Virus record (IMG/VR): IMGVR_UViG_3300046163_000066
Coordinates: 102,177-166,176 of that record
Reading direction: 5' to 3' (one strand)
Length of the DNA: 64,000 nucleotides
Source: a virus
Below are positions 18,251 through 27,021 of this stretch, in pieces. The notes beneath the pieces were generated by a model. That model had not been told where the DNA came from and made no database searches. It saw only the letters and a list, made by a program, of their open reading frames with translations. The position numbers and the translations under genes were made by a program. Each line of letters opens with the position of its first letter. The first letter of the stretch is position 1.

Positions 18251-18491
18251 GCGGGTGTGTAACATCCTTATCACCAAGAGTCCAACGCAAAGTTTTGATT
18301 ACTCCTTCCAATGCTTTTTTGTTGCGAGCCGCTTCTTTCATTACTGTGCGATTGTTTCGTTCTCTGGCTTCAAAGAATGTGTTCACCCAATAATTTTGTT
18401 TTCGCTCGGCAGCATACAGCATCTCTTCAATTTCATCCCATGTTCTTGCATAAGAAAAATGCTCGGAATCTTGGTGGTCGCTCAATGTCAT
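18243..18491 (-). CDS. Unknown helical protein, 82 residues
   Basis: Charged, all-helical (RTWDEIEEMLYAAERKQNYW). The TATA box at 18533-18539 is 41 bp from the ATG, so this gene has a leader of about 17 nt, unlike most. No family recognised. Confidence 0.5.
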   Translation of the reverse strand: MTLSDHQDSEHFSYARTWDEIEEMLYAAERKQNYWVNTFFEARERNNRTVMKEAARNKKALEGVIKTLRWTLGDKDVTHPLE

Positions 18492-18546
18492 TATACATCA
18501 ATCCAGTATGGTAATCTGGAAGGTGTGCTGATACTTAAAACTTCGC

Positions 18547-18819
18547 TTACTCTTCTGATTCAGAAGGTTCTGAGACAGGAGAGGTGGTTGCAGAAGAAAT
18601 CCTTTCAGACTTGTTCAATGCGGAGGCGATGTAAATGAGAGTTTCCATAGTCAAGGCTTCCAAATTGACTTTGGCTCGACCAGACTTTTCATTTCGATTG
18701 TTCCATGAAGCAACGCTACGTTTGTTAAGAGAACTGAGTCTCTTACCTACATATTCTTGTAGTTGTTTTCGGCTGCAAAGCACACGCATTTGGGCTGGTG
18801 TCATACGACGGGGGTTCAT
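18547..18819 (-). CDS. Unknown basic helical protein, 90 residues
   Basis: RMTPAQMRVLCSRKQLQEYV and SLNKRSVASWNNRN suggest a small helical nucleic-acid-binding domain. The ATG at 18819 is 23 bp from the TATA box at 18843-18849. A longer start (MKTYTTT) reads into the promoter spacer. Confidence 0.5.
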   Translation of the reverse strand: MNPRRMTPAQMRVLCSRKQLQEYVGKRLSSLNKRSVASWNNRNEKSGRAKVNLEALTMETLIYIASALNKSERISSATTSPVSEPSESEE

Positions 18820-18844
18820 AGTAGTTGTATAGGTTTTCACTTAC

Positions 18845-18958
18845 TTAAAACTTCTTTTCAGCATTATTGACACGCCAACTTTCAATGAACAACCAACCAA
18901 ATAATGTCAGAAATATCCCTGCCACAAAAATTGCTGCGAACCAATCTGCATCATTCAT
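18845..18958 (-). CDS. Small membrane protein, 37 residues
   Basis: One helix (WFAAIFVAGIFLTLFGWLF), then a short charged tail. Its TAA stop is part of the next gene's TATA box. Confidence 0.55.
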   Translation of the reverse strand: MNDADWFAAIFVAGIFLTLFGWLFIESWRVNNAEKKF

Positions 18959-19053
18959 AGTATTTCATCTCCAAAAAACCAAGACCACGGAAACATCAAC
19001 AACCAACCAACTGCACTAAACAGATTCAAGAAGAGATTTACAAGAAACCTCAT
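18955..19053 (-). CDS. Small membrane protein, 32 residues
   Basis: Begins MRFLVNLFLNLFSAVGWLL, hydrophobic almost throughout. The stop overlaps the next start (TATGA). Coupled pair of tiny membrane proteins; function unknown. Confidence 0.5.
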   Translation of the reverse strand: MRFLVNLFLNLFSAVGWLLMFPWSWFFGDEIL

Positions 19054-19086
19054 CCGTCATTACCTGCCGTGTAGTGTAGTGGAAAC

Positions 19087-20770
19087 TTAGAGTTCCAACT
19101 CATCGAGGATGCCGTCGTTATCATCGTCGTCATCCAAGTGGTCGGAAAGTCCGTCGTTGTCGTGGTCGAATTGACCGGTAGCATCGTTTCCGTCGTTCTG
19201 CTCGAACCAATCGGAAAGGCCATCGTTGTCGTCATCGAGGTCAGACAAGTCCCAGATACCATCGTTATCGTGGTCGTAACGGTATGATGAGAATGCTCCA
19301 CCGACTTCATCAACGTCAAGAATGTTGTCGTTGTCATCGTCGTCATCCACAGCATCGTTTAGACCGTCGTTATCGTGGTCACGCATAGCGGAAGAACCGT
19401 TGTCGTAAAGGTCTTTGTAGTTGTCAATACCATCGTTATCAATGTCCAAGTCGAAACGGTCTTCAATACCGTCGTTGTCATGGTCATAAATGTCGGTGTT
19501 ATCGTTACCATCATTGACTTCTTCACGGTCATTTAGACCGTCGCCATCGTCATCGTCATCTTCGGCATCATTGATACCGTCGTTGTCGTGGTCCAGAGGT
19601 GAATCATCCATTGAATCAGGGATTCCATCGTTATCGTCATCGTTGTCGAGGTCATCAGGAATGCCGTCTCCATCGTTGTCGTTATCGCCAGACTGGTCTT
19701 GGTTGTCAAGTTGTTGGTCTTGCTGTGTATCAGTTTGTTGTCCCTGTTGGCCTTGCTGACCATTCTGGGTTTGACCTTGCTGTTGTTGGCTTTGCCCGTT
19801 TTGGTTTTGACCATTCTGTTCTTCGGCTTGTTGTTCCGATTGCTGACCGCCTTGCTGACCACCTTGTTGTTGTTGGCCTTGACCATTATCTTGTTGTTGT
19901 CCTTGCTGACCTTGCTGACCTTGTTGGGATTGACCCTGCTGACCCTGTTGGCCTTGTTGTCCTTGTTGTCCCTGTTGGCCTTGCTGTCCTTGCTGTCCTT
20001 GCTGTCCTTGTTGTCCTTGTTGTCCCTGACCTTGACCTTGTTGTTGGCCTTGTCCTTGACCTTGACCTTGACCTTGACCCTGCCCTTGTCCTTGACCTTG
20101 GCCCTGTCCCTGTCCTTGTCCCTTGTCCTTGTCCTTGTCCTTGACCTTGACCCTGACCTTGACCCTGACCCTGACCTTGACCTTGCCCCTGTCCTTGTCC
20201 TTGACCCTGCCCTTGTCCTTGTCCCTGTCCTTGACCTTGACCTTCACCTTGTCCTCCAGCGTCGGATTCTCCGCCACCTTCTGTGCCACCATCGCCGTTA
20301 CCGGCTTGGGACTCTTGGAAATCGGGGTCATAAGCATCGGGGATTCCATCTCCATCGGAGTCAGAATACTCACCATCGTTAGGGTCGGTTGGGAATTGGT
20401 CAGTAGAGTCAGGCTTACCGTCGCCATCAGTATCTGCGTTGTTCGGGTTAGTTCCCTTTGCATATTCTTGAGCGTTGGTTAGACCATCGTTATCTGGGTC
20501 CGCATTTCCATCACCGCCATTGGTGGGATTTAGACCATTACTGACTTCCCATCCATCGGGAAGGCCATCTCCATCGGAGTCGGCATTGTTCATATTGGTG
20601 CCATGAGTTTGTTCTTCAGAGTTGGTCAAACCATCTCCATCCCAATCAGCCCCACCATCGGAAGGGTCGAGTGGGTCAGAACCATCGGCGGCTCCAACAC
20701 CTGCGCTCATAACGAGCATCAGGGTAGTCAGTAGTGCAAGCATCGTATTTTTGAATCTGTTATTTTTCAT
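19087..20770 (-). CDS. Secreted TSP3-repeat / QG-rich calcium-binding protein (frameshifted)
   Basis: Signal peptide at residues 1-27 (TMLALLTTLMLVMSAGVGAA). Then thrombospondin type-3-like repeats (DWDGDGLTNSEE, DSDGDGLPDGWE, DPDNDGLTNAQE), a long Gly-Gln repeat (about 19715-20255), and at least ten more acidic DNDGDGIPD-type repeats to the end. Such repeats bind calcium and are common in secreted marine proteins. The upstream frame breaks inside the QG tract at 20120-20122 and the rest is in the next frame. Neither half alone makes sense. The transcript starts near 20823, giving a 53-nt leader with a hairpin. Confidence 0.75.
19715..20255 (-). repeat. Gly-Gln / Gln-Gln-Gly coding repeat
   Basis: Low-complexity tandem array of GGACAA-like hexamers and CAAGGACAA-like nonamers encoding (GQ)n and (QQG)n. 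It is prone to slippage and mis-assembly. The frame changes within it. Confidence 0.85.
20118..20124 (-). other. Single-base frameshift in the QG tract
   Basis: The gene strand reads CAAGGGACAAGG where the repeat elsewhere has CAAGGACAAGG. One extra G turns (GQ)n into TRTGTGPRSR. Removing it restores one reading frame from 20770 to 19087. Confidence 0.75.
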
Positions 20771-20801
20771 AGTAATCGTTTTCCTATAATGTGTTGTTCA
20801 T

Positions 20802-20853
20802 AGGGAACCCTCTGTTCCCTCTAATAACCAATAGGACTAATCAACTATTTAAA
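20802..20853 (-). promoter_or_regulatory. Promoter and 5' hairpin of the TSP3 gene
   Basis: TATA-like TTTAAAT at 20847-20853. The predicted leader contains a 7-bp hairpin (AGGGAAC-5-GTTCCCT, 20802-20820). This is one of few long leaders in the window. Confidence 0.55.
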
Positions 20854-20968
20854 GGTTAGGAGAGATTGTATCACGATTCAACTAACAGGGCTGATTTTAC
20901 ATTAAACCTGCTTACCTCTGCCGTCTTACCTCTAAAACGGTGGTTGGGTGTTCGTCGAACCCTTACAA

Positions 20969-21343
20969 TTATTCTGTAAAGTATGAAGTATTTTCTTCAG
21001 GAAAATCGTCGTCATCAGATTCTTCTTCGTCTCCGAGTTCTTCTACGGCGACACGATAACGTCGGGTTTCTCCGTTCACCACACGTTCTACAATAACGGT
21101 GACACGAAGCCCTTCTTCTTCAGAATCTTTGGCGACCAAAACTTCTTCAACAACTTGGGACTTAGGGAGATTGTTGGACAACAAAGCAGCCACCATACGA
21201 TTGATGTCTGCAATTTGAGCCAGCAAAGAAGTCTTGACTCTGTAATTGTAGGGTTGATAACCCCACCTGCGGTCTGAATCTTTCGGGTTGTTATACGGGT
21301 TGCTAAAAGTGTCGTTGAAAATATACTTCCAAATGTCATCCAT
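20969..21343 (-). CDS. Unknown protein with acidic tail, 124 residues
   Basis: Begins MDDIWKYIFNDTF. The middle is helical and the end is beta plus an acidic tail (EESDDDDFPEE). The ATG is 24 bp from the TATA variant at 21368-21374. Just after the stop a GTTCG-1-CGAAC hairpin could mark the transcript end. Confidence 0.5.
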   Translation of the reverse strand: MDDIWKYIFNDTFSNPYNNPKDSDRRWGYQPYNYRVKTSLLAQIADINRMVAALLSNNLPKSQVVEEVLVAKDSEEEGLRVTVIVERVVNGETRRYRVAVEELGDEEESDDDDFPEENTSYFTE

Positions 21344-21387
21344 GACTCTTCATAACATCAATCACTCATTTAAAGATTTGGACGTTT

Positions 21388-21478
21388 AACCGTTATAGCG
21401 GTTTGAAATCTATGATTCCACACCCGGATAGGGGAAACTCGAAGAGTTGGGGAAAGGTTGTCCCCGCCAGATGGCGAA
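21388..21478. other. Short non-coding stretch with hairpins
   Basis: Holds AACCG-6-CGGTT (21388-21403) and GGGGA-7-TCCCC (near 21450). It lies between the zinc-finger stop and the next promoter, so a transcript end is likely. I see no gene here. Confidence 0.4.
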
Positions 21479-21486
21479 GCCTCTGG

Positions 21487-21657
21487 TTAAGGATTCGACT
21501 GAGAATCCTCGGAAACAAAAGGAAATGACCACGGGGCTTGATAAATCTGACGATTGATTTGGCATCTAAGATGAACTTTGTTGCCGTGTTGGTAAGCCGT
21601 GGATTCACCGGGCAAAATATGTTGATTACAAGTATGACAGTAATTCAGCATCGGCAT
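21487..21657 (-). CDS. Small zinc-finger protein, 56 residues
   Basis: NYCHTCNQHILPGE then GNKVHLRCQ gives C-x2-C ... H-x3-C, a LIM/DksA-like knuckle. The ATG overlaps the previous stop (TGATG). The last codons form a perfect 7-bp hairpin in the RNA (AGGATTC-6-GAATCCT). Confidence 0.55.
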   Translation of the reverse strand: MPMLNYCHTCNQHILPGESTAYQHGNKVHLRCQINRQIYQAPWSFPFVSEDSQSNP

Positions 21658-21995
21658 CACAGAATCTCATCAGAAATCTCATCAAGTGGGCTACGGAAAA
21701 CAGTAGTCTCAGATTCTGACTCTCTGGTTAGGATTTTTTCGGTGACTTCGACATAATCTTCAGTATCATTATCTAAAATCTCAACGTAACCGTCGGAAAC
21801 AAAAATGACTGATAAAACTTCTGCACCCTCTTCGTCAGGGAAGTATTGAAGCACTTCAACATAATCTCGTGCAGCCGCACCAGCCGCCATTAAAGCACTC
21901 AAACCTTCGTTAATCAGAGTATCAACACCACGGCGGGATGGCGTGTTACGACGAAAAACTAAATCTCCATCCATGTAACCTTCTATCGAGAACAT
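21657..21995 (-). CDS. Unknown acidic protein, 112 residues
   Basis: Alternating beta strands (EVLSVIFVSDGYVEILDND) and an acidic tail; no family recognised. The ATG at 21995 is 25 bp from the TATA box at 22021-22027. A TTG one codon upstream is possible. Confidence 0.5.
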   Translation of the reverse strand: MFSIEGYMDGDLVFRRNTPSRRGVDTLINEGLSALMAAGAAARDYVEVLQYFPDEEGAEVLSVIFVSDGYVEILDNDTEDYVEVTEKILTRESESETTVFRSPLDEISDEIL

Positions 21996-22022
21996 CAAAT
22001 GGTATGATATGGGTTCAACTAC

Positions 22023-22499
22023 TTAAACCTTCGCTTCAAGGTCGTCGTCGAGAACATAGCCTTTAGGCAAATCTTCGGAATCTTCTGGCTGGAATCCTGA
22101 AAGTTTTGAAATCTTAGATTTGAGGTCTTCGGTGCTGGTAGCAGGTGAACGACAACGAGTGCAAAGCAATTCTAAATTGGGAATGATACCATTAAGAGAG
22201 TCCCATGAATAATCTAAAATGTATCTGGGCGTATCACCTGAACTACTTCGACTGGTCCAAACGGCACGTCGGCTGGAGTCTTTAGGAACGATTACCAAAT
22301 CAGATGGGTCATCAAACTTACAACGGCTACAACAGGATTCAAAATAATCCCAAAGATACTGTCGCTTCTGGTCTCGAAGTCTTTGTTTAGAACTGACCGC
22401 TTTATTGACCAGATTTTTGCGAGTCTTATTACGACGATAATACTGCCGATTGTAAGCGTCTTGATACGCTTTTTTCTTGGCTGGGTCGGTGTAAGGCAT
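22023..22499 (-). CDS. Degenerate HNH-type protein
   Basis: The N-terminus MPYTDPAKKKAYQDAYNR then YYRRN is typical of phage HNH endonucleases. The zinc-pair scaffold is present (CCSRC ... LLCTRC). The catalytic histidines expected after the first pair (usually LxxHH) and at the last CH are replaced: LVIVPKDSS and CRS. It is therefore probably a DNA-binding relic or a repurposed regulator rather than a nuclease. Spacing from TATA is 36 bp, with a palindrome over the start. Confidence 0.55.
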   Translation of the reverse strand: MPYTDPAKKKAYQDAYNRQYYRRNKTRKNLVNKAVSSKQRLRDQKRQYLWDYFESCCSRCKFDDPSDLVIVPKDSSRRAVWTSRSSSGDTPRYILDYSWDSLNGIIPNLELLCTRCRSPATSTEDLKSKISKLSGFQPEDSEDLPKGYVLDDDLEAKV

Positions 22500-22542
22500 T
22501 CTTGATTCCTCAAGAATTACTATGGTTGTTCTGATACTTAAA
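22498..22542 (-). promoter_or_regulatory. TATA box plus perfect 8-bp palindrome over the start codon
   Basis: ATTCTTGA-4-TCAAGAAT (22498-22517) runs into the ATG of the HNH-like gene. It lies at and after the expected transcription start (about 22512), so it could act as an operator in DNA or shape the 5' end of the RNA. TATA box at 22536-22542. Confidence 0.65.
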
Positions 22543-22559
22543 ACATTGGTTTCAAGACC

Positions 22560-22865
22560 TTAGATGATAAGTCCTGTAATCAAAGCGACCACACCCGGAA
22601 CGGCGGCAACCCAAACTTGCCACCATCTATCGGCTACTTTTTCTTGTTGAGTCAATCTTTGGTCTAACAATTCCATGCGAGTAATCAAAGGAGGTCTGCC
22701 GTTGCCATCTCGAACTACTTTGTTCATGTAATCTAAACTTTCATCAACAGTTTCTAAGCGTTCAGAAACTTGTCCCATCATTTGTTTCATTTCAGAAGTT
22801 TCGGTGACAAAACCTTCTACCATGCGAAGCAAGTCTTGTCGGAACTCGTCAGATTCGGTGGACAT
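22560..22865 (-). CDS. Coiled-coil tail-anchored membrane protein, 101 residues
   Basis: Residues 1-75 are a coiled coil, followed by one C-terminal helix (WWQVWVAAVPGVVALITGLII). The topology is that of a tail-anchored protein, a Get3 client type. No lysis family recognised. Confidence 0.6.
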   Translation of the reverse strand: MSTESDEFRQDLLRMVEGFVTETSEMKQMMGQVSERLETVDESLDYMNKVVRDGNGRPPLITRMELLDQRLTQQEKVADRWWQVWVAAVPGVVALITGLII

Positions 22866-22869
22866 AGTT

Positions 22870-23022
22870 TCACTCTCCAGAACTTAGTTTAGAAATGAGG
22901 GCTGTTAATTGTGTGCTACGAAGTAAAAGTGTATCCATGTGTTTCTCGGTCATGGCGGCCCATGCTACGGCATCATTGGCTCGAAGCGAGGCGGTGGCTA
23001 AAAGTATTTCAATATGTTCCAT
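22870..23022 (-). CDS. Small helical protein, 50 residues
   Basis: MEHIEILLATASLRANDAVA and a Leu/Ser-rich tail; a GTGATAAC site precedes the ATG. It sits 4 bp from both neighbours in a three-gene operon. Confidence 0.5.
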   Translation of the reverse strand: MEHIEILLATASLRANDAVAWAAMTEKHMDTLLLRSTQLTALISKLSSGE

Positions 23023-23026
23023 GTTA

Positions 23027-24745
23027 TCACTTCTTTGGTTTAAGTCCTGCGGCACGAAGTCCGGCTTTGATAGCCTTTTCCTTTTTTGTGTATCTGGCTT
23101 GTTGAGATTTGGTCGGTGACCAGTATTCTGCGACCTCAAGACCGTAAAGATACGGTAATCGGGATTCAAGGATTTCAGTTTGTGGACCCACAGGATTACC
23201 CCAATAAGCGGTGGCTGTTTCTCCATCCCACCAATTTTTAATTTCAATTGAGAACTCCCCACCAATGGGGGCATCAAGAACTGGTCCATGACTGTAAATG
23301 TGAGCCGCAAGTTTGCGAGCGTCTGACAAGGTTTTCATGGGATTTTTGTAATCTCGACAGATGGGGCAAGCATCAAATCGGTAATCTTCTCCAACGTGGA
23401 GTTCAAAACTGCGGTCATACCATTCAGGAGGTGTAGTCAGCGAAAAATACTTGTAGTAAGGTTCGGAAACAAGGAATCCTTCAGAGTCATAGAACTGCCA
23501 AACCAATGCAACTTTGTTTTTGGCTTTGTTTTCCCACGGACTAAACACGAATTGGTTGTTAGTCATATACTCAAGGTATTCTCGGTCTTCAACAACTCCC
23601 CGATAGCCCTTGATTTTGTCAGGAAGGTCACGAAGGTATCTGACGAAACGATACAAAACCCAAGCATAAGTTCGGTCTGTGAAAAACTGACCTGAACCAC
23701 ACTTTTTGTAACCTTGAGAACTCAAGTGATTTTCAATAATGGTGGTTTCATCACTCCAGTATTCATCTTCTAACTCGTTTTCTTCAGTATCAATCCAAAA
23801 AATACCTTTCTTATTGATTCCTTCGGCTCCACGAACCCATCGTTGAGATTTGCCAGCAGGTTTGACTTCCCACATAGAACCGTCGTTGCCACGCATTCGA
23901 GTTCCAATTTTACGCTTAGTTGCTGAAATGTCTGGACCCTTACGACCAGCCTTAGCCTTAGCCTTAGCCTTTGGCTTGGATTTGGATTTGGATTTGGATT
24001 TACGAGTAGCCTTTGGCTTGGCCTTAGCCTTTGGCTTGACTTTGCCGAGAATTACATTGGTTAAAGATTTGAGTTCACGAATTGGGATTTTGTCTTCTTT
24101 ACAACCTTCCCAAAACTCATCAGACTCATCAAGGTATTCCCAATCCCAATTGTTCTGGTTATTCATGGCTTTGATAACTGGTCCACAATATCGGCAATTG
24201 GTTCTGGATGCCTCGTTTCGATGAAACTTTTGAGTGGAATACTTTTCCGTAATTGCATCCCAAGTATCGTAGTATTCATCGTCGCTAATTTTGTCGGCTT
24301 CATAACGCTTTTCTAACGCATTGATTTTCCTTCTGTCGGCGGCACTATACTCATCTTCAGAGGGTTCGCCATCTAAAATGCAAGCGTGTGTTTCATCGTC
24401 AAAGATGTTAGACAAATCAAAGCCGTTATCATAATCATACTTTTCATACATTTCTTCTGAAAGTCCAACGGCGATGCTGTCAATAAAAGTGTAATAGGAA
24501 TCTGGAAGGGATTCTCTTAGCACGGTGTCTCCAGAAGGGCTGGCTGGTCCGTAGGCACCGGATTGAACAATTTTAACATGGATATTATACCAGCCCCAAT
24601 CATGTTGATAGAACTCTTTGTTATCCTGAGTTTTATCGCTTCGCTTGAGCCAATTATCCAAGCCATTTTGTTTTTGTTTCAAAGCCTTTAGCCAATAAGG
24701 TTTCAACACATTCAAGAACTTTTTCTTGGCTTGAAGTGGTGTCAT
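23027..24745 (-). CDS. Large unknown protein with Lys/Ala linker, 572 residues
   Basis: Two globular halves joined by a KAKAKPKAT/KSKSK linker (about residues 240-275). Straight after it comes IGTRMRGNDGSMWEVKP, a short G-x-DG-x-W motif also found in large DNA-virus proteins. Later FDACPICRDY ... AAHIYSHG forms a C2H2-like site. No enzyme motif recognised. A DNA- or virion-associated role is plausible. The start is 23 bp from the TATA box at 24769-24775. Confidence 0.6.
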   Translation of the reverse strand: MTPLQAKKKFLNVLKPYWLKALKQKQNGLDNWLKRSDKTQDNKEFYQHDWGWYNIHVKIVQSGAYGPASPSGDTVLRESLPDSYYTFIDSIAVGLSEEMYEKYDYDNGFDLSNIFDDETHACILDGEPSEDEYSAADRRKINALEKRYEADKISDDEYYDTWDAITEKYSTQKFHRNEASRTNCRYCGPVIKAMNNQNNWDWEYLDESDEFWEGCKEDKIPIRELKSLTNVILGKVKPKAKAKPKATRKSKSKSKSKPKAKAKAKAGRKGPDISATKRKIGTRMRGNDGSMWEVKPAGKSQRWVRGAEGINKKGIFWIDTEENELEDEYWSDETTIIENHLSSQGYKKCGSGQFFTDRTYAWVLYRFVRYLRDLPDKIKGYRGVVEDREYLEYMTNNQFVFSPWENKAKNKVALVWQFYDSEGFLVSEPYYKYFSLTTPPEWYDRSFELHVGEDYRFDACPICRDYKNPMKTLSDARKLAAHIYSHGPVLDAPIGGEFSIEIKNWWDGETATAYWGNPVGPQTEILESRLPYLYGLEVAEYWSPTKSQQARYTKKEKAIKAGLRAAGLKPKK

Positions 24746-24780
24746 GCCATTTGTGGGTCGTTTCTGATACTTAAAGAGTG

Positions 24781-24858
24781 TGGTGGGCTTGCCAAGATTT
24801 GAACTTGGGTCTAACGACCCCCAGCCGTCAAGTATAGGCCAAACTAACCCACAAGCCC
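24781..24858 (-). tRNA. tRNA-Pro(GGG), CCA encoded
   Basis: The cloverleaf folds fully on the minus strand. Acceptor GGGCTTG/CAAGCCC; D-loop with A14, G18G19 and A21; anticodon stem GACGG/TCGTT with loop CTGGGGG (anticodon GGG, G37); 4-nt variable loop; T-arm CCAAG-TTCAAAT-CTTGG; discriminator A then CCA. It is transcribed behind the small RNA at 24860-24928 with one spacer base. A proline tRNA on an element can offset codon-use differences with the host. Confidence 0.9.
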
Positions 24859-24859
24859 G

Positions 24860-24928
24860 TGGTGGACCCCACCGACCCGCTTGGAGGCGAGAGGAGACCG
24901 AAGAAAGAGGTCACAGGCCGGGGAGTCC
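24860..24928 (-). ncRNA. tRNA-like small RNA with 7-bp acceptor stem and ACCA end
   Basis: Ends pair as GGACTCC/GGGGTCC (a T.G wobble on this strand would be a mismatch on the other), followed by A-CCA. Inside are small hairpins (GACC-9-GGTC; CGC-6-GCG) but no canonical T-loop TTCNANN, so it is not a normal tRNA. A TATA box at 24953-24959 predicts transcription from about 24929, one base from the stem. It ends one base before tRNA-Pro, so RNase P processing of the tRNA would release it. Confidence 0.6.
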
Positions 24929-24952
24929 AAGATAATGTATCTCGTATCACTT

Positions 24953-24959
24953 ACTTAAA
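24953..24959 (-). promoter_or_regulatory. Promoter of the tRNA-like RNA / tRNA-Pro transcript
   Basis: The TATA box overlaps the TAA stop of the reductase gene. The 24-bp spacing puts the start at the first base or two of the RNA. Confidence 0.7.
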
Positions 24960-27021
24960 GTTTCACTTCAGATTCTGATTCTGTCATGGATGAAACTGCT
25001 TCGGTAAGAACTGCTTCAACGGTTTCGGATTCAGAAGTGACGAAATCTAAATCACACACGTCGTTATCACAAAATCTTTCAACAACAACTTCTTCACCTT
25101 TGATTCGACCAAAGGAAAGTTTGCCAAGTTTTGACTTGATGGAATCGTAAGTTTCAGCATCAATACTTTCGTAAGGCATTTGTGGGTAAGCACCAAAGTC
25201 AAGTTTCGGCAAAAACGAAATACCCTTGAGTTGATATTGGAAAATATCGAGAGCATTAGCAATTTGAGAACCTTCGGATTCTGGATTGAAAGTTACGGTG
25301 CATGACACTTGGTTGTCTGCCCAGTATCGTTGTGCCAGAGCAGCCATACTCAATTGTTCCCACATGGAAACATCATCAAGAGTTCGCACACCTTCGCCCA
25401 AATCCACAGGGATTTCAACTACTAATGTAGTGGTTTCGCTTCCAAAAGCAGGTTCAATTTTGTAACCAGCCTTTTCCAACGGAGCCACAAGGTTAGAATC
25501 TTTGCCAAGTCTCATGCGTCGAATGTAATATCGAGATTCAGGGAAGTGGATTCCCGGTGTAGCACCTGCCAAAAGTGAAACTGTTCCTGATGGCTTAATG
25601 CTGGTGGTCTTGATAGACTTGGGAATCGCAAACCAGTTGGAATACTTTTCATCAAGTTTCTGAATGTGTCCGTAGCCAACATCCATCCATGAACGAAGTT
25701 CTCCGATGCCACGGCTGGCTACAAATTGTGCAATACCACTCATGGAACATCCGATACGACGGTTGCGTAGCATAACTCGATTGGTTTCTGCCCAATGAGT
25801 TTGACCCAATGTAACGGTTTTAGCATAAAGATACGCATACTTGAGAGTTTCCAGATAATCGTCAAGTGAATCGTGATTGTTGGGGAAAGTTTCAACCAAA
25901 CAGCACAGTTCGTGAGATTCCAATGTTTGTTCCAAACAAGGGTTTCCACCCATCGCTCGATGGTCTTTGAAATCTGGAGCATCAGCCATGCGACCATAAT
26001 CTTTCATGTTTTCCAACCAAGCATAACCGGGTTCACCGTTAAGTCGCACACGTTCTGCTGAAGGTTCATAGTCCATACCAAGTTCTGCAAAGATAGAATT
26101 GTTGGATGTCCAACCGTATTCGGCTCGGTGCGGATTAGCCTCGTAGTTTTTGAGGTCAAGGTATTCTTCGTTGTCTGGTTCTCCAAACACAATTTCAGCA
26201 GTTCGACGGACGTTTCCTGCGACGACACACTTACCAATGAGATTCATAATATCAACAATGGAAGTAATAGAAATAGGACCTCCTGTTTCAGCGTTGAGAA
26301 TCCTTCGGACATCATCGTGAAGTTGCACCAAAGGTGCGGGTCCAGAACTTTCACCTCCGAAACCTCGGATGCGAACTCCAGCAGGTCGGATTTCAGAGTA
26401 ATCAAACTCGACTGGGGCTGTGCCGTAGGCATACGAATCCAGCAAAAGTTTCAAGGATTCTACCCAGCCTTCACGAGTGTCTGGAATAACAACTGTTTCA
26501 GATGAACGATGTTCGGCAGGTCCTTTGACTACCATTGTTTCAGCACCTTTGGTATCGAAACCTACTCCGACTCCCAACATGGAAGCATCCATCAGGAAAG
26601 TGAAAGGCTTAGAAAAGTCTGAAGAAATGTGGTCGGTGGATACGAAAGCACAATTGTTGAGAGCAGCAAACAGTCCCTTTTCTTCGGTGATTGGTGTTCC
26701 CATAGCCCAAAGACCTCGACCGGGTGGTAGGAACTTCATGTTAAAGATGCGGTCATACATGGCTTGAGCCGAGTGTTGTGCTTTCCAAGCATTCCAACCG
26801 AGACCGTGTGATTCAATGTGTCGCTTTTGCATATTGAAAGTTCCTTCCACAACACGTTGCACAGTTTCAAACCATTGTTCGTTCTTGCCGTCAGCCTTCA
26901 AGCGAGAGTAAGTTCGATTATAGACCAATTCACCGAGTCCGTTGAAACCAAACGGTGCTTTGCGTCGGCGGTATTTATTCACAAAATTATCGGAAAGGCT
27001 GAAACGGTTTTGGTTAGTCAT
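24955..27021 (-). CDS. nrdJ: Class II (adenosylcobalamin-dependent) ribonucleotide reductase
   Basis: 688 residues. Recognisable blocks are GRGLWAMGTPITEEKG with NNCAF, NVRRTAEIVFG, NPCLEQTLESHELCCLVE (substrate loop with the radical cysteine), SIKPSGTVSLLAG near the active site, and AALAQRYWADNQVSCTV. The order fits the monomeric B12-dependent triphosphate reductase family, which turns ribonucleotides into deoxyribonucleotides. It would raise the dNTP supply for replication. The TATA variant at 27064-27070 is 42 bp from the ATG, so there is an 18-nt leader. The TAA stop forms part of the next promoter. Confidence 0.92.
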   Translation of the reverse strand: MTNQNRFSLSDNFVNKYRRRKAPFGFNGLGELVYNRTYSRLKADGKNEQWFETVQRVVEGTFNMQKRHIESHGLGWNAWKAQHSAQAMYDRIFNMKFLPPGRGLWAMGTPITEEKGLFAALNNCAFVSTDHISSDFSKPFTFLMDASMLGVGVGFDTKGAETMVVKGPAEHRSSETVVIPDTREGWVESLKLLLDSYAYGTAPVEFDYSEIRPAGVRIRGFGGESSGPAPLVQLHDDVRRILNAETGGPISITSIVDIMNLIGKCVVAGNVRRTAEIVFGEPDNEEYLDLKNYEANPHRAEYGWTSNNSIFAELGMDYEPSAERVRLNGEPGYAWLENMKDYGRMADAPDFKDHRAMGGNPCLEQTLESHELCCLVETFPNNHDSLDDYLETLKYAYLYAKTVTLGQTHWAETNRVMLRNRRIGCSMSGIAQFVASRGIGELRSWMDVGYGHIQKLDEKYSNWFAIPKSIKTTSIKPSGTVSLLAGATPGIHFPESRYYIRRMRLGKDSNLVAPLEKAGYKIEPAFGSETTTLVVEIPVDLGEGVRTLDDVSMWEQLSMAALAQRYWADNQVSCTVTFNPESEGSQIANALDIFQYQLKGISFLPKLDFGAYPQMPYESIDAETYDSIKSKLGKLSFGRIKGEEVVVERFCDNDVCDLDFVTSESETVEAVLTEAVSSMTESESEVKL

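Noticed and set aside
19599-20482. Long Leu/Val or Leu/Thr repetitive frames on the plus strand
   Set aside because: Shadows of the QG/TSP3 repeats.
24860-24928. Second canonical tRNA
   Set aside because: Acceptor-like stem and ACCA are present but no T-loop or proper anticodon arm; listed as tRNA-like instead.
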